A stretch of 64,000 nt of DNA from Dyadobacter jejuensis (GTDB lineage: Bacteria; Bacteroidota; Bacteroidia; Cytophagales; Spirosomataceae). The DNA lies in NCBI RefSeq assembly GCF_003149085.1, contig NZ_QGDT01000006.1, positions 62,001 to 126,000 of the forward strand, written 5' to 3'. The position numbers were made by a program, and so were the translations under genes. The notes under the pieces were generated by a model, which made no database searches, was not told where the DNA came from, and was given only the letters and a program-made list of their open reading frames with translations. Of this stretch, positions 19,501-27,304 are shown piece by piece. Numbering within the stretch: the first letter of the stretch is position 1; the number at the start of each line of letters is the position of its first letter.

Positions 19501-20176
19501 TAAGCTCACCTTTTTTGTATCCAGTACTGTCAATTAATTCTTGTTGCTGTTCGTTTTCCTTAAATCTGCTTCTGTAATTTCGAACGGACAAACCTCCTTT
19601 GTCAAATTCTTCTTTATTTAAGGACATTAGTCCATTTTCATAGTTAAAATATTTGCTGACAGAATTATATGGGTTTTCGGAAAACTTTCTGAAATCTGCT
19701 TCTGATATTTCAATTACAGCATCTGTTGGGTTTATTTGAATGTACTTTGCGTAATTGAAGGTTACGGTCAAGCTTTCTGCATTTTTTGGAACGCAAAAAG
19801 TTAAACCAAAATTTGTTGGGAAATATTGATTAGCTTCTGAGTATTCTTTTTCAGGTTCTACATTTTTGCTTTTATCAACATCTTCGTCAAAATCATTTTC
19901 ACTATCATTGGTTTGATTCAAATCTGTGTCAAGATTATCATCTTCAATTTCAGCGTTTGCATTCGCATCAGCATTTTTCCCAATACCGTCCTTTTTGGGA
20001 TCATCAATATCACGTTCAGGAAACAAAATTCCTGAAAAATACCGACTCAAAGGGTAATCAGAGATAATTTCGTTATCTGAATCCGAAATCAAAACATCCG
20101 AACCTGGACCAATCAAATTTTGTTGAATGGTATCACGAAATAATAATCTTGGCTCGTTAAGGTAATTACTCATCAA
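16568..20176 (-). CDS. drmA: DrmA-like superfamily 2 helicase of a DISARM-type system
   Basis: A 1202-residue SF2 helicase resembling DrmA. Walker A is FPTGGGKTEAYL near residue 562 and the DEAH-type box is IIQDELHLLSGPLGS near 785. Helicase motif VI is QASSRVGRKDKG near 1045. Between the motor motifs, CSWCGCN (about 693) and CLNPIC (about 721) form a probable zinc-binding insert. Residues 65-115 are an unusual run of Asp, Asn and Glu. The DELHLLSGPLGS motif, the long N-terminal region and the DUF1998 partner are all typical of DrmA. The gene overlaps the upstream drmE-like gene by 11 bases and abuts drmB, so the three form one operon. It is AT-rich relative to flanking core genes. Confidence 0.85.
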   Translation of the reverse strand: MMSNYLNEPRLLFRDTIQQNLIGPGSDVLISDSDNEIISDYPLSRYFSGILFPERDIDDPKKDGIGKNADANANAEIEDDNLDTDLNQTNDSENDFDEDVDKSKNVEPEKEYSEANQYFPTNFGLTFCVPKNAESLTVTFNYAKYIQINPTDAVIEISEADFRKFSENPYNSVSKYFNYENGLMSLNKEEFDKGGLSVRNYRSRFKENEQQQELIDSTGYKKGELILGQRLWKRVKREPVIVPLNLMGINADESKEYPLDQHQEDNSIITCYYKKIYETQFGKFIKILLANRLNHPKNKFSFGNELLNTKAIFQGEIAVSDVTFLPYKQISETNPFDEELNLINFQYRNERSFAIGHGCAVTWNNDKNPTELKTTFLPEVDIKNYSNAFKDTFPANLKDITELKKLSIWTDFDKPTIIQKLKLFAKEYKNWITEQEKTTAEDNCKKPLCTILEKQNKAYERLIKNIEFLNDNEIAFKAFLLANTAMYIQMLISNKDLFGKKGIELSEIDKNINYNDLDFFKNHSFKPNYRPFQLAFFLLNIESIIKEDSDDRYNVVDLLWFPTGGGKTEAYLAITAFTIISRRITYGKYADGVSVIMRYTLRLLTAQQFERATKLILSLDFLRRNFHSGDNYFFGNDKVSIGMWVGASTTPNSYSDARTIFKKVFDEITKLNNRRTGDYRKANSFPITNCSWCGCNLVSQNQSGKFDLGYRATDKTFSTNCLNPICAFSEELPIYFIDGKIYDFPPTLLFATVDKFAMLSHRKEGHRLFNSLEENKQPPDLIIQDELHLLSGPLGSITGLYESIVEMLSTKGKRKPKIITSTATTRNTEQQVAMLYGNRALNIFPPMGVTYDDNFFSYVSTESKRKHIGFMPTGKTALNSQIRILGNLLLARIELFKYYRVKENLSQEEAISRENNFWTIVSFYNSLRDVGKVYNKVPAEISDFLKLLHNRYQLNKQIYGFNYFGLAGRTKELTSRIESNSIKKLLDELEMKFSLIAKDGWCFVQNTVDLVLASNMFSVGIDIDRLNVMLMNGQPKNVAEYIQASSRVGRKDKGIVINLLDANRSRDKSYFENYVPFNNAYYKYVEPLSVTPFTEIALDKVLASLLVCFVRHKQGLYLDNRAKDFTGNYEELKTFISARIKNKKQLDYALDKLKVLAEKWTTKEGDLTYKILIKKMSDLDDWSLMMSMREIDTNSIVKIINK

Positions 20177-22604
20177 CTAAAGTTTTTTTAATTAAAGTTT
20201 TCTCTTGAATTGTTGCCGTCAGTTTTTCTAAAATATCTTCGGGCAATTTATTTAATGAATCGCTTCTTTCTTCTTTATTAGAAGCGATATAATCCAACAA
20301 ATCGCTACCTAAAATTTTCCCTGCTTGTTGCCTTATAGAATGGTCTTTTTTTGAATACACCTTGAATTTGTCAAATTCAATAACAATTAAGTCATCTGAA
20401 CGATTGTTTTTTACACAAAAATCTCGAATAACCTCCATTGTTTTCAACCTTGGAAATCGAGTTTCACAATCAGTATCCAAATAATTTCGGAATGTGTTAT
20501 AATGGATTTTGTATGATTGGAAAAGGGAGTCGTACAGTTTTTCTGCACTTCCAAATTGCACGGATAAGTCCTTTAAAGTCTGTTTCCAACTGTCGGAATA
20601 CTTGTCAAATGAATCCAATAAATTGTCTGCATCGAAGATTTTCAGGATTTTTCTAAACTCCTCTCTACTGTTATTTTGATAAAATCGAATAGTTGCGTTA
20701 CAGTATAGTTCTCCAATAGTTGTATTTATTTGTTCGCCATTTTCAATTAGGAAAACACCTTTTGACGAGTCAAATTTGTCTATGGTTCCGTCACTAAACT
20801 GAATTTCATAAACAGCATTTTCTTTCGGCAAATCAAGAGTTTCGTAAGGATTGTTTTTAAAGTTTTCATTATTAAAATCAAATGAAAAAATATCATCTAA
20901 ATCTCTTTTCTTCAATTCTGTTGAATGAGTGAAATTAGTTTTGAAAAATTCTAATCTGTCTTTATGATTTAGCTTCGCCTTTTCTTGATTTTGATAGGCT
21001 TGTTCAACATTTTCAAATGAAATTTCATCCAAATTCTCATAGCAAAGAACCTCGCAATCTCCTTTTAATGCCTTGATTTTTATATATAGTTCCATATTGT
21101 TTAAATAGGGAACAATAACCAGTTTGTTTTGCGAGTTTACATTGTCATTTAACCACTTATCCAAATAGAATTTGGAATTGTCAATTCTTTTGTCGCTTAT
21201 CAATTTAATGTTACTGATTTTTTCGTTTTTAATTTGAGCTGAAACTGAATCAAAGTTTTTCTTTTCTACAACTACGTAAATTGGTTTGTGTATTTCTTGT
21301 GCTTTTGACTTGATGTAATTCCACTTCAAATTTTCGTTTTCTAATGTGCTAGAAATTTTGGAAAACAAAATATAAATTCTATTTGTGTAGCCCTTGATTG
21401 TGTCTGGATTGTAAATGTCTTTTTCGTAAAAGAGATTGTTTAATTCTTCTGAAAATGCTTCGCTTTGAAAATAATGATTTAGGCGGTCTAAATACTCTTG
21501 ATAAATTCCTTTTGACAAATTAGTCTTGACCAAAATCATCCTTAAGAAAAAATTCGTGTACTTTAAGATGTAGGCAAGGTTTACCATGCTTTCATCTTTT
21601 ATTTTTTGAATTTCTTCTTTTAATTCTATGAAAAGGGAATAAAGAGTGTTGTTTTGCAAACAAACTTTTTGCGTGTTGTTTGGTAATTCATCGTTAGCGA
21701 TTTTTACTTCGTCATTAGACCACCACCAATCTAAAAACAGATTTTCTGAACTCGGCTTTTCTGTACCTATTATGATGATGTTTTTGTACTTTCCTCGATA
21801 TTTATCTTGCAGAATGAAATCAAAATTATCACGATACTTGGAATCCCCAATAATTATTATCTCGTCAAACGTTTGGTTTTTATTTAATAAATAATTTTGA
21901 GCGGTTTCAAAATTATTACAGCATTCTACCATATAATTGAAAAAAGGTAAGTCATTCTTTAATTTGCCATTTCTATTTGTATATCTAATTGGCAAATGCT
22001 TACTTTCTTTGAAAAATCTTCGGTCTGCTATTACCAAAGTATTATTCTTAAAATCTGTTATGAATGGGAATTTTTTTCCAAAAACGTTTTTTAAATAGTT
22101 TACATAGTTGTCAATGTTTTTGGCTGTATTTCGACCATTGAATAGATTAGGATTTATTTTGTAAAACTTATGACCGCTAATTGAAATTTGCGCTCCTATT
22201 TCATTTCTTTTTGGAAATTGGTAATTCAGGGATAATCCTTTAACAGTCTTACCAATTACTCTAAATACACGTTTTTTTGTTTCAGAATATATTAAATCTC
22301 CTATTTCAAGCGGAGGATTCTCCTTCTCGAGCTTGAAAAAATTTTGATAAAGTTTTATTAGAACTATTGAATTAAAAATTGAAGCAAAAAAATTTTCTCG
22401 GTATTCGTCTTCGGGGATGCTTATGAAAAGGTCATTTTTGATCGACTCGTCGGTTAGAATATATTGGTAAATTAGGTGGAAGTTTACAAAGTCAAATGTG
22501 CTGTACTTTTCAAAATCAGTCACTCGCAGATTGATTTCGTCCGAGTAACATTCCTGTACTTCGGAGTCTATTCGGTTTAGGTAGTTTTTTATTTGTAATT
22601 TCAT
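20166..22604 (-). CDS. DrmE-like protein, first gene of the DISARM-type operon
   Basis: An 812-residue protein with no motif I recognise with certainty. Its position directly upstream of drmA and drmB, its size near 800 residues and its lack of helicase or methylase motifs match DrmE, the uncharacterised first gene of class 2 DISARM. Inside it, FDEIIIIGDSKYRDNFDFIL and YKNIIIIGTE look like the beta strands of a Rossmann-like core near residues 245-285. Near the C-terminus there is a helical segment, YNTFRNYLDTDCETRFPRLK, that could bind DNA. The protein is soluble, and no signal peptide or membrane helix is seen. The 11-base overlap with drmA supports coupled expression. The DrmE label is an inference from context. 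Confidence 0.55.
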   Translation of the reverse strand: MKLQIKNYLNRIDSEVQECYSDEINLRVTDFEKYSTFDFVNFHLIYQYILTDESIKNDLFISIPEDEYRENFFASIFNSIVLIKLYQNFFKLEKENPPLEIGDLIYSETKKRVFRVIGKTVKGLSLNYQFPKRNEIGAQISISGHKFYKINPNLFNGRNTAKNIDNYVNYLKNVFGKKFPFITDFKNNTLVIADRRFFKESKHLPIRYTNRNGKLKNDLPFFNYMVECCNNFETAQNYLLNKNQTFDEIIIIGDSKYRDNFDFILQDKYRGKYKNIIIIGTEKPSSENLFLDWWWSNDEVKIANDELPNNTQKVCLQNNTLYSLFIELKEEIQKIKDESMVNLAYILKYTNFFLRMILVKTNLSKGIYQEYLDRLNHYFQSEAFSEELNNLFYEKDIYNPDTIKGYTNRIYILFSKISSTLENENLKWNYIKSKAQEIHKPIYVVVEKKNFDSVSAQIKNEKISNIKLISDKRIDNSKFYLDKWLNDNVNSQNKLVIVPYLNNMELYIKIKALKGDCEVLCYENLDEISFENVEQAYQNQEKAKLNHKDRLEFFKTNFTHSTELKKRDLDDIFSFDFNNENFKNNPYETLDLPKENAVYEIQFSDGTIDKFDSSKGVFLIENGEQINTTIGELYCNATIRFYQNNSREEFRKILKIFDADNLLDSFDKYSDSWKQTLKDLSVQFGSAEKLYDSLFQSYKIHYNTFRNYLDTDCETRFPRLKTMEVIRDFCVKNNRSDDLIVIEFDKFKVYSKKDHSIRQQAGKILGSDLLDYIASNKEERSDSLNKLPEDILEKLTATIQEKTLIKKTLVDE

Positions 22605-22824
22605 TCAAGGATAGTTCTATTAACTATGTCTGGTTATATTTAATTTTTTCTTTTCGGATTATTTTTGCTTTTATTGGCTGTTTTTGCCCTAAACGGAGCG
22701 GTCAAATAAATTATTTACAATTGCCATTTATGGGATATTCTTCTCAATTCAGTCTTTATAGATTTCTAATAAGTTTTTTTGAATAATACCCTTCAATTTA
22801 TCCGCAATGTTCTTTTTGGGGGTT
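22605..22824. other. Leader region of the DISARM-like operon
   Basis: AT-rich spacer between the drmE-like start codon and the attC-like element. On the minus strand TTTATTTG, one mismatch from the -7 consensus, is the only promoter-like word noticed. No RNA structure or ORF stands out. Confidence 0.3.
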
Positions 22825-22958
22825 GCATAACGGTCTCGGCTATGCGTAGTGCGGGATTTCAAGGCAATTCACTTTCCGCTTAGCAGTAAGTTTATTTATT
22901 GTAATTGCTTTCATATCAGCACTTTCTCCCGCATTACGTATAGCCAATGTTGGTGGCT
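22825..22958. repeat. attC-like imperfect inverted-repeat element
   Basis: Arms GGCTATGCGTAGTGCGGGA (22838-22856) and its imperfect complement (22927-22945) match at 17 of 19 positions and enclose about 70 bases. Outside the arms lie GCATAACGG on the left and ATGTTGGTGGC on the right, giving AAC and GTT core triplets like the ends of integron attC sites. Elements of this look are common beside accessory genes in Bacteroidota. It sits between the DISARM-like operon and the SH3 gene, ending a few bases from the SH3 stop. The RYYYAAC/GTTRRRY consensus is not fully met, so integron-type recombination is only a hypothesis. Confidence 0.5.
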
Positions 22959-22962
22959 GGCT

Positions 22963-23868
22963 TTATTTTTCCAGTCCTTGAATTAAGCATCTATCTTTAG
23001 TTATTGTTATTGTTCCGCTCCATACATTCTGATTTCCTTTCGCTTCAATTTTATAGGTACCTACTGGTTTATTTACAGATAAAGTTCCCGATTCACCACA
23101 ATCTGGAGTGCCATCTGTGAAGTATTGAGATAGTTTTCCAATGTATTTACCATCTAAATAGATTTTAATTTCTCCATCAGTCCCACAATTAGTCCAAATT
23201 GTAATTCTTCCATTTCCATATCCGTATGGCGCTGTAGTCGAATTAAGGCTAGAATACGTGTTATTATTGTACGAATAATTATAGTTGGAATAGCTGTCAT
23301 TGAAGTATGGTTTTGAAGTACTTAAATAACTGCCCGATACATAGCCTGTCATAGTCCGATAAGAATAGGAGTCAAAATCGTAATAGCTGTATTGAACCTT
23401 TTTCCATCCGTTTGAATAAGATTCAATAACTTTTACATTGTCAGACTTAGAAAGAGAGCCAACTACTGTGTAGCTAGAAGAAGGTCCTGAACGCACATTT
23501 AAAGAACTTGCCGTCACGTAGTAATTTGAATAGTAGGATGAGCTTGAATTATTATAACTGCTATTGGATGGTGTTGAATATGTCGTTGATGGATAGTTGT
23601 AAGTTGAAGAATTAGAACTACTTGAAGAGCGATTATAATAATTATTTAAATAAGTATCAGGATTTCCTGTCGCTGTCTTTCCTGTATATGGATTAGTATT
23701 TCCAGGGTAACTCCAATTATTATATGGATTCCCGTCTGGATTAGACCTGTAATGTGGTTTAACGTAAGTTCCGTCTTTTCGGTAATATCCTTTAACTTTT
23801 ACCTGTGCAAAGGATTGCAACGTCATCAATAATGTCAGAAAAATAAACAGTATTCTCATATTTGTCAT
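22963..23868 (-). CDS. Secreted protein with bacterial SH3 domain
   Basis: A 301-residue exported protein. Its N-terminus MRILFIFLTLLMTLQSFAQ, from the Met at residue 4, is a clear signal peptide. After VKGYYRKDGTYVKPHYRS, a motif common in small Bacteroidota surface proteins, comes a Ser/Asn/Tyr-rich linker (about residues 75-115). Next is an SH3b domain starting TASSLNVRSGPSSSYTVVGS that ends near SGYLS-type residues at 185. A C-terminal domain follows (ITIWTNCGTDGEIKIYLDGK and Cys pairs). SH3b domains often bind cell-wall peptides. The gene is flanked by the attC-like element downstream and by a matching half-site (ACCAACATTAG at 23882-23892) upstream, like a mobile cassette. Function is unknown. 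Confidence 0.75.
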   Translation of the reverse strand: MTNMRILFIFLTLLMTLQSFAQVKVKGYYRKDGTYVKPHYRSNPDGNPYNNWSYPGNTNPYTGKTATGNPDTYLNNYYNRSSSSSNSSTYNYPSTTYSTPSNSSYNNSSSSYYSNYYVTASSLNVRSGPSSSYTVVGSLSKSDNVKVIESYSNGWKKVQYSYYDFDSYSYRTMTGYVSGSYLSTSKPYFNDSYSNYNYSYNNNTYSSLNSTTAPYGYGNGRITIWTNCGTDGEIKIYLDGKYIGKLSQYFTDGTPDCGESGTLSVNKPVGTYKIEAKGNQNVWSGTITITKDRCLIQGLEK

Positions 23869-23932
23869 TTTTTTAGCTTGACACCAACATTAGTATAAAC
23901 TCCCCAAAATATACCCTATGTCATATATATCG

Positions 23933-24100
23933 TTATTGTGAATACCTATTTTTTCTTGAAATATCTAAATAATCAACCGGACTCTTTACAACTTTATTAT
24001 TTACTGACAGTACGTGGGTGTAAACTTCACTGGTTTTACTGCTTCTATGTCCTAGCATTTTTTGAATTATCCTCAAATTAAGCCCTTTTTGTAATACAAG
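23933..24100 (-). pseudogene. Tyrosine recombinase (integrase), C-terminal remnant
   Basis: The minus strand encodes LQKGLNLRIIQKMLGHRSSK followed by TSEVYTHVLSVNNKVVKSP and ends at TAA (23933). This is the C-terminal catalytic end of an XerD/phage-type integrase: LGHRSSKTSEVYTHV carries the conserved His and the nucleophilic Tyr. Everything upstream, including the first catalytic Arg, is missing or out of frame. About 50 residues remain. It marks the right edge of the AT-rich island and suggests that the island once carried its own recombinase. Confidence 0.8.
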
Positions 24101-24867
24101 CCGACAGGCCGGACCCGTCTCTAAGCCATTCCGCAGGGAATATATTGTCTCTCAAGCATTTACACCGCAATTCCCACCGAAATATTTCATATATAATGAA
24201 AATATTAGCACTCCTCCTTTTATAATACCCAGGTATAAAGATTTTGATTAAAACAATATTACATATCGAATCTACCCGTATGGATGTCAAAAAAAGTTGA
24301 ATTAATTTATCACCAATATGGTAAATAGAGGAGCTTAGCTTTTAAAATATCCTCGTCGCTGATCTAAAAGCTATTTATAGTCCACTGCCATGGCATTTAT
24401 CACCGTATTATGCTAATAATCAGACCTATTATACTTCCTTTTTAAATAACAAACATGGTTTTCTAGCGCAATTATCTAAACGGATGAGGCTTTATGCAAT
24501 TGCTCTTTAGCGCTGTATTCTTGGTTACTTATTCTATATTCAATAATAAAATATTCGCAACGCTATTACTAAATACGCTAAACCCTATACGTGTTTACCA
24601 GTACCTGGTCAAATCCCTTACTTCGTTCTGGCCCCACCCTATTCCCCCCCCCCCAAAAAAAAGCAGGGTGCCTAATAACCGAAAGTCTACCCTATACCCA
24701 GAGCAACTTTCAATTAAAAAAAGCACCAAAAATGGGCAAGAAAGAAGGAACCATGGAGATCTCTTTAATGAAATCGGAGGCTGGCTTCCAATCATTACTC
24801 CTTCCCACCTACTTTGCAATAGGCCCTTGCGTCATACGCACCCTAGTAGGCGCTCCTATTGGCATCC
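24101..24867. other. Gene-free spacer at the right edge of the island
   Basis: About 770 bases with no supported gene. Several open frames on both strands overlap each other and show no family features. A homopolymer block of 11 C followed by eight A lies at 24644-24662. Composition changes from AT-rich to GC-richer across this stretch, consistent with the end of acquired DNA. Confidence 0.5.
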
Positions 24868-26226
24868 CTACTCCACCGTAATAACCGCCCGTCGGAAGGA
24901 CGTAAGTGCTGGCGAGCCGCTGTCGGTAACTTCCAGGATGACATGGAAAACGGTGCCCTTAGGGGCGTCGGGGGGTATGGGAAAGGTACATTCTATTTTT
25001 TCAGGGTTTATAGGATGGACATTGCCCGAATAAGACCCTGCCTCCCAATAGTTCCACCATTTGTAGTGTAAGGGATGGTTGTCGGGGTCGGTGGAGCCGA
25101 AAGCCGAAAGCTTTACCGCTCCTCCCGCTTGGGCGGCGATCGTCACCACATCGGCTCCTGCCTGCTTGTTCAGTACCGCCACCGGGTGATGGTTGGCCTC
25201 GGCATAGCTCCTTACGCACCAGTCTAAGCGCGCTATAAAGTCATTTTGGAAGTAGGGACGCCAGCGCGAGACGGTGTGGCGCTCGTTCCAAACCCCGTTT
25301 TGAAAATCGACCATGTCGGTATATAATTGATTTTTCAACTTTCGGAAGCGCCCACCAAAACCACCCCAGTCTGGCCTTTCGGAGATATTAAGTCCGTTGG
25401 GAAGCAACCCGATATAGGAAGGGGTGTCCCCCTCTTTTAAGCCAACGACGCCCCCTCCGTCTAAGGGGTAGACGGCGGCCATAGGATTCTCTTCTCCTCT
25501 GATATGCTCCTGAACCCAGGCTCTGCTCGTCAACGATTCGTCGCCGGTCATATACATCCCACGCAGCGCCGAGTATTCCCTAACTTTTGGGAATAGCGGG
25601 TACCCTAGATTGACATAGCCAGCGCTAATAAGGAATAGGCCAGGAAAATTCTTTAAAATCCACCGCTCATGACCATCCTGATTCTCGATGACGTACACCC
25701 GCAGTTTTCGTACGAAGGCTTGCACCGCTTCGGGGCTGCGGGTCGCTTTAACCTTAGAGAGTGCCTGGGCCAGTTCACGTTGCCCTCCCCACACGGCCAC
25801 CCAGACGGGCCTCGTATCGGGTTGGTCTACTACCTGTATCAGCCAATCGGAGGCAGGGGTATCATGCCCCACTCCAAACGCCTGCTGATCGCCTTGCCCA
25901 GGCTTCACCATGGTCCGTAGCGACATGGGGGTAGGGAAATTTTTGGAATGTTTCAGCAGATTGGGATACACTTTTTCGTAGGCATCCAACTGTTCATGGA
26001 TGAGGTCGGGTCGGGTATCCTGCCCGTGTTCCAGACGGCTACTCGTCAGCAGCCCCTCCAACTGGACCTGGTCGGAATGCAGCAGCAGCCGCACCAGACT
26101 TTGCTGGTCGTCGGGATCACCCCCTATGTCGGTCATCACCACCAACCGCACGGGCTGCTGAGCGGCGGCAAGGCCAGAGAACCCCAAAAGACAATATATC
26201 CCCCATGCAAGAAATCTATTTTTCAT
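24868..26226 (-). CDS. DUF1593 nucleoside-hydrolase-like secreted protein
   Basis: A 452-residue exported protein with signal peptide MKNRFLAWGIYCLLGFSGLAAAQ. The N-terminal domain is nucleoside-hydrolase-like (DUF1593): VVMTDIGGDPDDQQSLVRLL carries the cluster of Asp residues that binds a metal and ribose in that fold. RVYVIENQDGHERWI and VYPLDGGGVVGLKEGDTPS follow. The C-terminal 100 residues form a beta-sandwich (PDNHPLHYKWWNYWEAGSYS) as in other family members. In polysaccharide degraders these proteins are found near glycosidases and are presumed to act on glycosides. The actual substrate is unknown. It is a single gene without close partners. Confidence 0.85.
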   Translation of the reverse strand: MKNRFLAWGIYCLLGFSGLAAAQQPVRLVVMTDIGGDPDDQQSLVRLLLHSDQVQLEGLLTSSRLEHGQDTRPDLIHEQLDAYEKVYPNLLKHSKNFPTPMSLRTMVKPGQGDQQAFGVGHDTPASDWLIQVVDQPDTRPVWVAVWGGQRELAQALSKVKATRSPEAVQAFVRKLRVYVIENQDGHERWILKNFPGLFLISAGYVNLGYPLFPKVREYSALRGMYMTGDESLTSRAWVQEHIRGEENPMAAVYPLDGGGVVGLKEGDTPSYIGLLPNGLNISERPDWGGFGGRFRKLKNQLYTDMVDFQNGVWNERHTVSRWRPYFQNDFIARLDWCVRSYAEANHHPVAVLNKQAGADVVTIAAQAGGAVKLSAFGSTDPDNHPLHYKWWNYWEAGSYSGNVHPINPEKIECTFPIPPDAPKGTVFHVILEVTDSGSPALTSFRRAVITVE

Positions 26227-26827
26227 ATTTCAACTTATTGAGTTTCTTTTCGGTTTTTAAGGACTTCAATGTAAAGTTTTTGAATTACTTATAAGCTATA
26301 AAATCCAAATAAAATGGTATTGAGGCACTTATGTCCTACTCTACATGATGGCTCATTTCATCCCATCCATAAAGTTCTATTGGTTCACCACCGAAGGCCT
26401 TCCATACAGGTCTAGCAATCCCCTAGACAGTACCGAAAAATCAACCACATACTTTTTTTAAGTATATGTGGCCCTATTCGCCCTTCCTTATGTATCCGAC
26501 AGTTAAGTTGGAATTTAGTTCTCCAATAGCCTGATAGAATGAAAAGTGTTATTTTTCCGAGAATGGAAAGGAGACCAGATTCTTACGGTAATCAATTTAA
26601 AAAACAGAAAAATCAAGGTACAGCCAGCCCTTCGGAAAGGAACGAGCACACGCATCGAAAATGGCGTTTCCAGTGGTAGCATCCAAAATGGCTTAGAACT
26701 CGAGGGATATGGATATTGGGTAGGTAGAATTTTAAAATAGGGGTTAGGGTCGACCGTCTGACTAAAAAACGTGATGCTCTCTCATTTATTTTTAATAAAT
26801 TAAGGCCAAGCATCAAACCGAACAACC
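26227..26827. other. Intergenic region with no recognised gene
   Basis: About 600 bases between the DUF1593 and DUF2200 genes. A 64-codon frame at 26546-26740 shows no family features and no convincing start. No terminator or promoter of consensus type was found. Confidence 0.4.
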
Positions 26828-27193
26828 ATGGAAATATCTCCAACACATCATGAAAAAATGGCAAAAATGACCTTTGCCTCCGTATATCCGCACTACGTTA
26901 CCAAAGTCGAAAGAAAAGGACGTACTAAGGAAGAGTTGCACCAGGTCATAGAATGGCTCACCGGATTCGATCAGAATAAAATCCAGGATTGTATTGAACA
27001 AAAAATAACCTTTCAAACCTTTTTCGAAAGGGCTCATTTAAACCCGAATGCCCATCTGATTACTGGCCTAATCTGTGGGTACAGGATCGAGGAAATCGAT
27101 AACCCTACCACTCGGCAGGTAAGGTATCTCGACAAGCTGGTGGACGAATTGGCCAAAGGCAGAAAAATGGAAAAAATTTTAAGAACGGCATAA
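26828..27193 (+). CDS. DUF2200 family protein
   Basis: A 121-residue soluble protein that matches the small DUF2200 family. Family landmarks are KMTFASVYPHYVTKVERKGR at the start, then HQVIEWLTGFDQNKIQ, ANLNPNA-like HLNPNAHLITGLICGYRIEE and a C-terminal LDKLVDELAKGRKMEKIL. These proteins are widespread in bacteria, often as single genes, and have no assigned function. The length equals the family norm, and the first ATG fits. No operon partner: the WYL regulator next to it is convergent. Confidence 0.88.
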   Translation: MEISPTHHEKMAKMTFASVYPHYVTKVERKGRTKEELHQVIEWLTGFDQNKIQDCIEQKITFQTFFERAHLNPNAHLITGLICGYRIEEIDNPTTRQVRYLDKLVDELAKGRKMEKILRTA

Positions 27194-27304
27194 TCAAAAT
27201 CTCCTAACCCTTAAAGGCATTCACAAATGGAATTCGAGTATTATAGAACATACATCAAATACTTAGCACTTTAACCATTCTAAGCTATAGGTAGGAAAGC
27301 ATCG

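Larger units (their letters stand above)
11500..24300. mobile_element. AT-rich accessory island with mobile-element remnants
   Basis: From about 11.5 kb to 24.3 kb base composition drops sharply: coding strands are rich in AAA, TTT, GAA and AAT codons, while genes on either side are GC-richer. The interval contains an IS66 transposase remnant, a frameshifted small gene, a three-gene DISARM-like operon, an attC-like palindromic element and, at the right edge, the C-terminal stub of a tyrosine recombinase. Exact ends and direct repeats could not be identified, so the limits are approximate. It is inferred to be horizontally acquired and now decaying. Confidence 0.5.

Noticed and set aside
14565-22604. 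A type I or type III restriction system
   Set aside because: No methyltransferase, specificity or nuclease motif is present; the DUF1998 partner points to a DISARM-type system instead.
22963-23868. Secreted toxin or phage-lysin function for the SH3 protein
   Set aside because: Only an SH3b domain and an unknown C-terminal domain are visible; no catalytic cell-wall hydrolase or toxin domain is found.
24494-25033. Open frame of 179 codons on the plus strand
   Set aside because: It crosses the C11/A8 homopolymer and runs into the opposite strand of the DUF1593 gene; no family features.
26546-26740. Possible 64-residue gene
   Set aside because: No recognisable motif, start context or neighbour relation; composition like the surrounding spacer.
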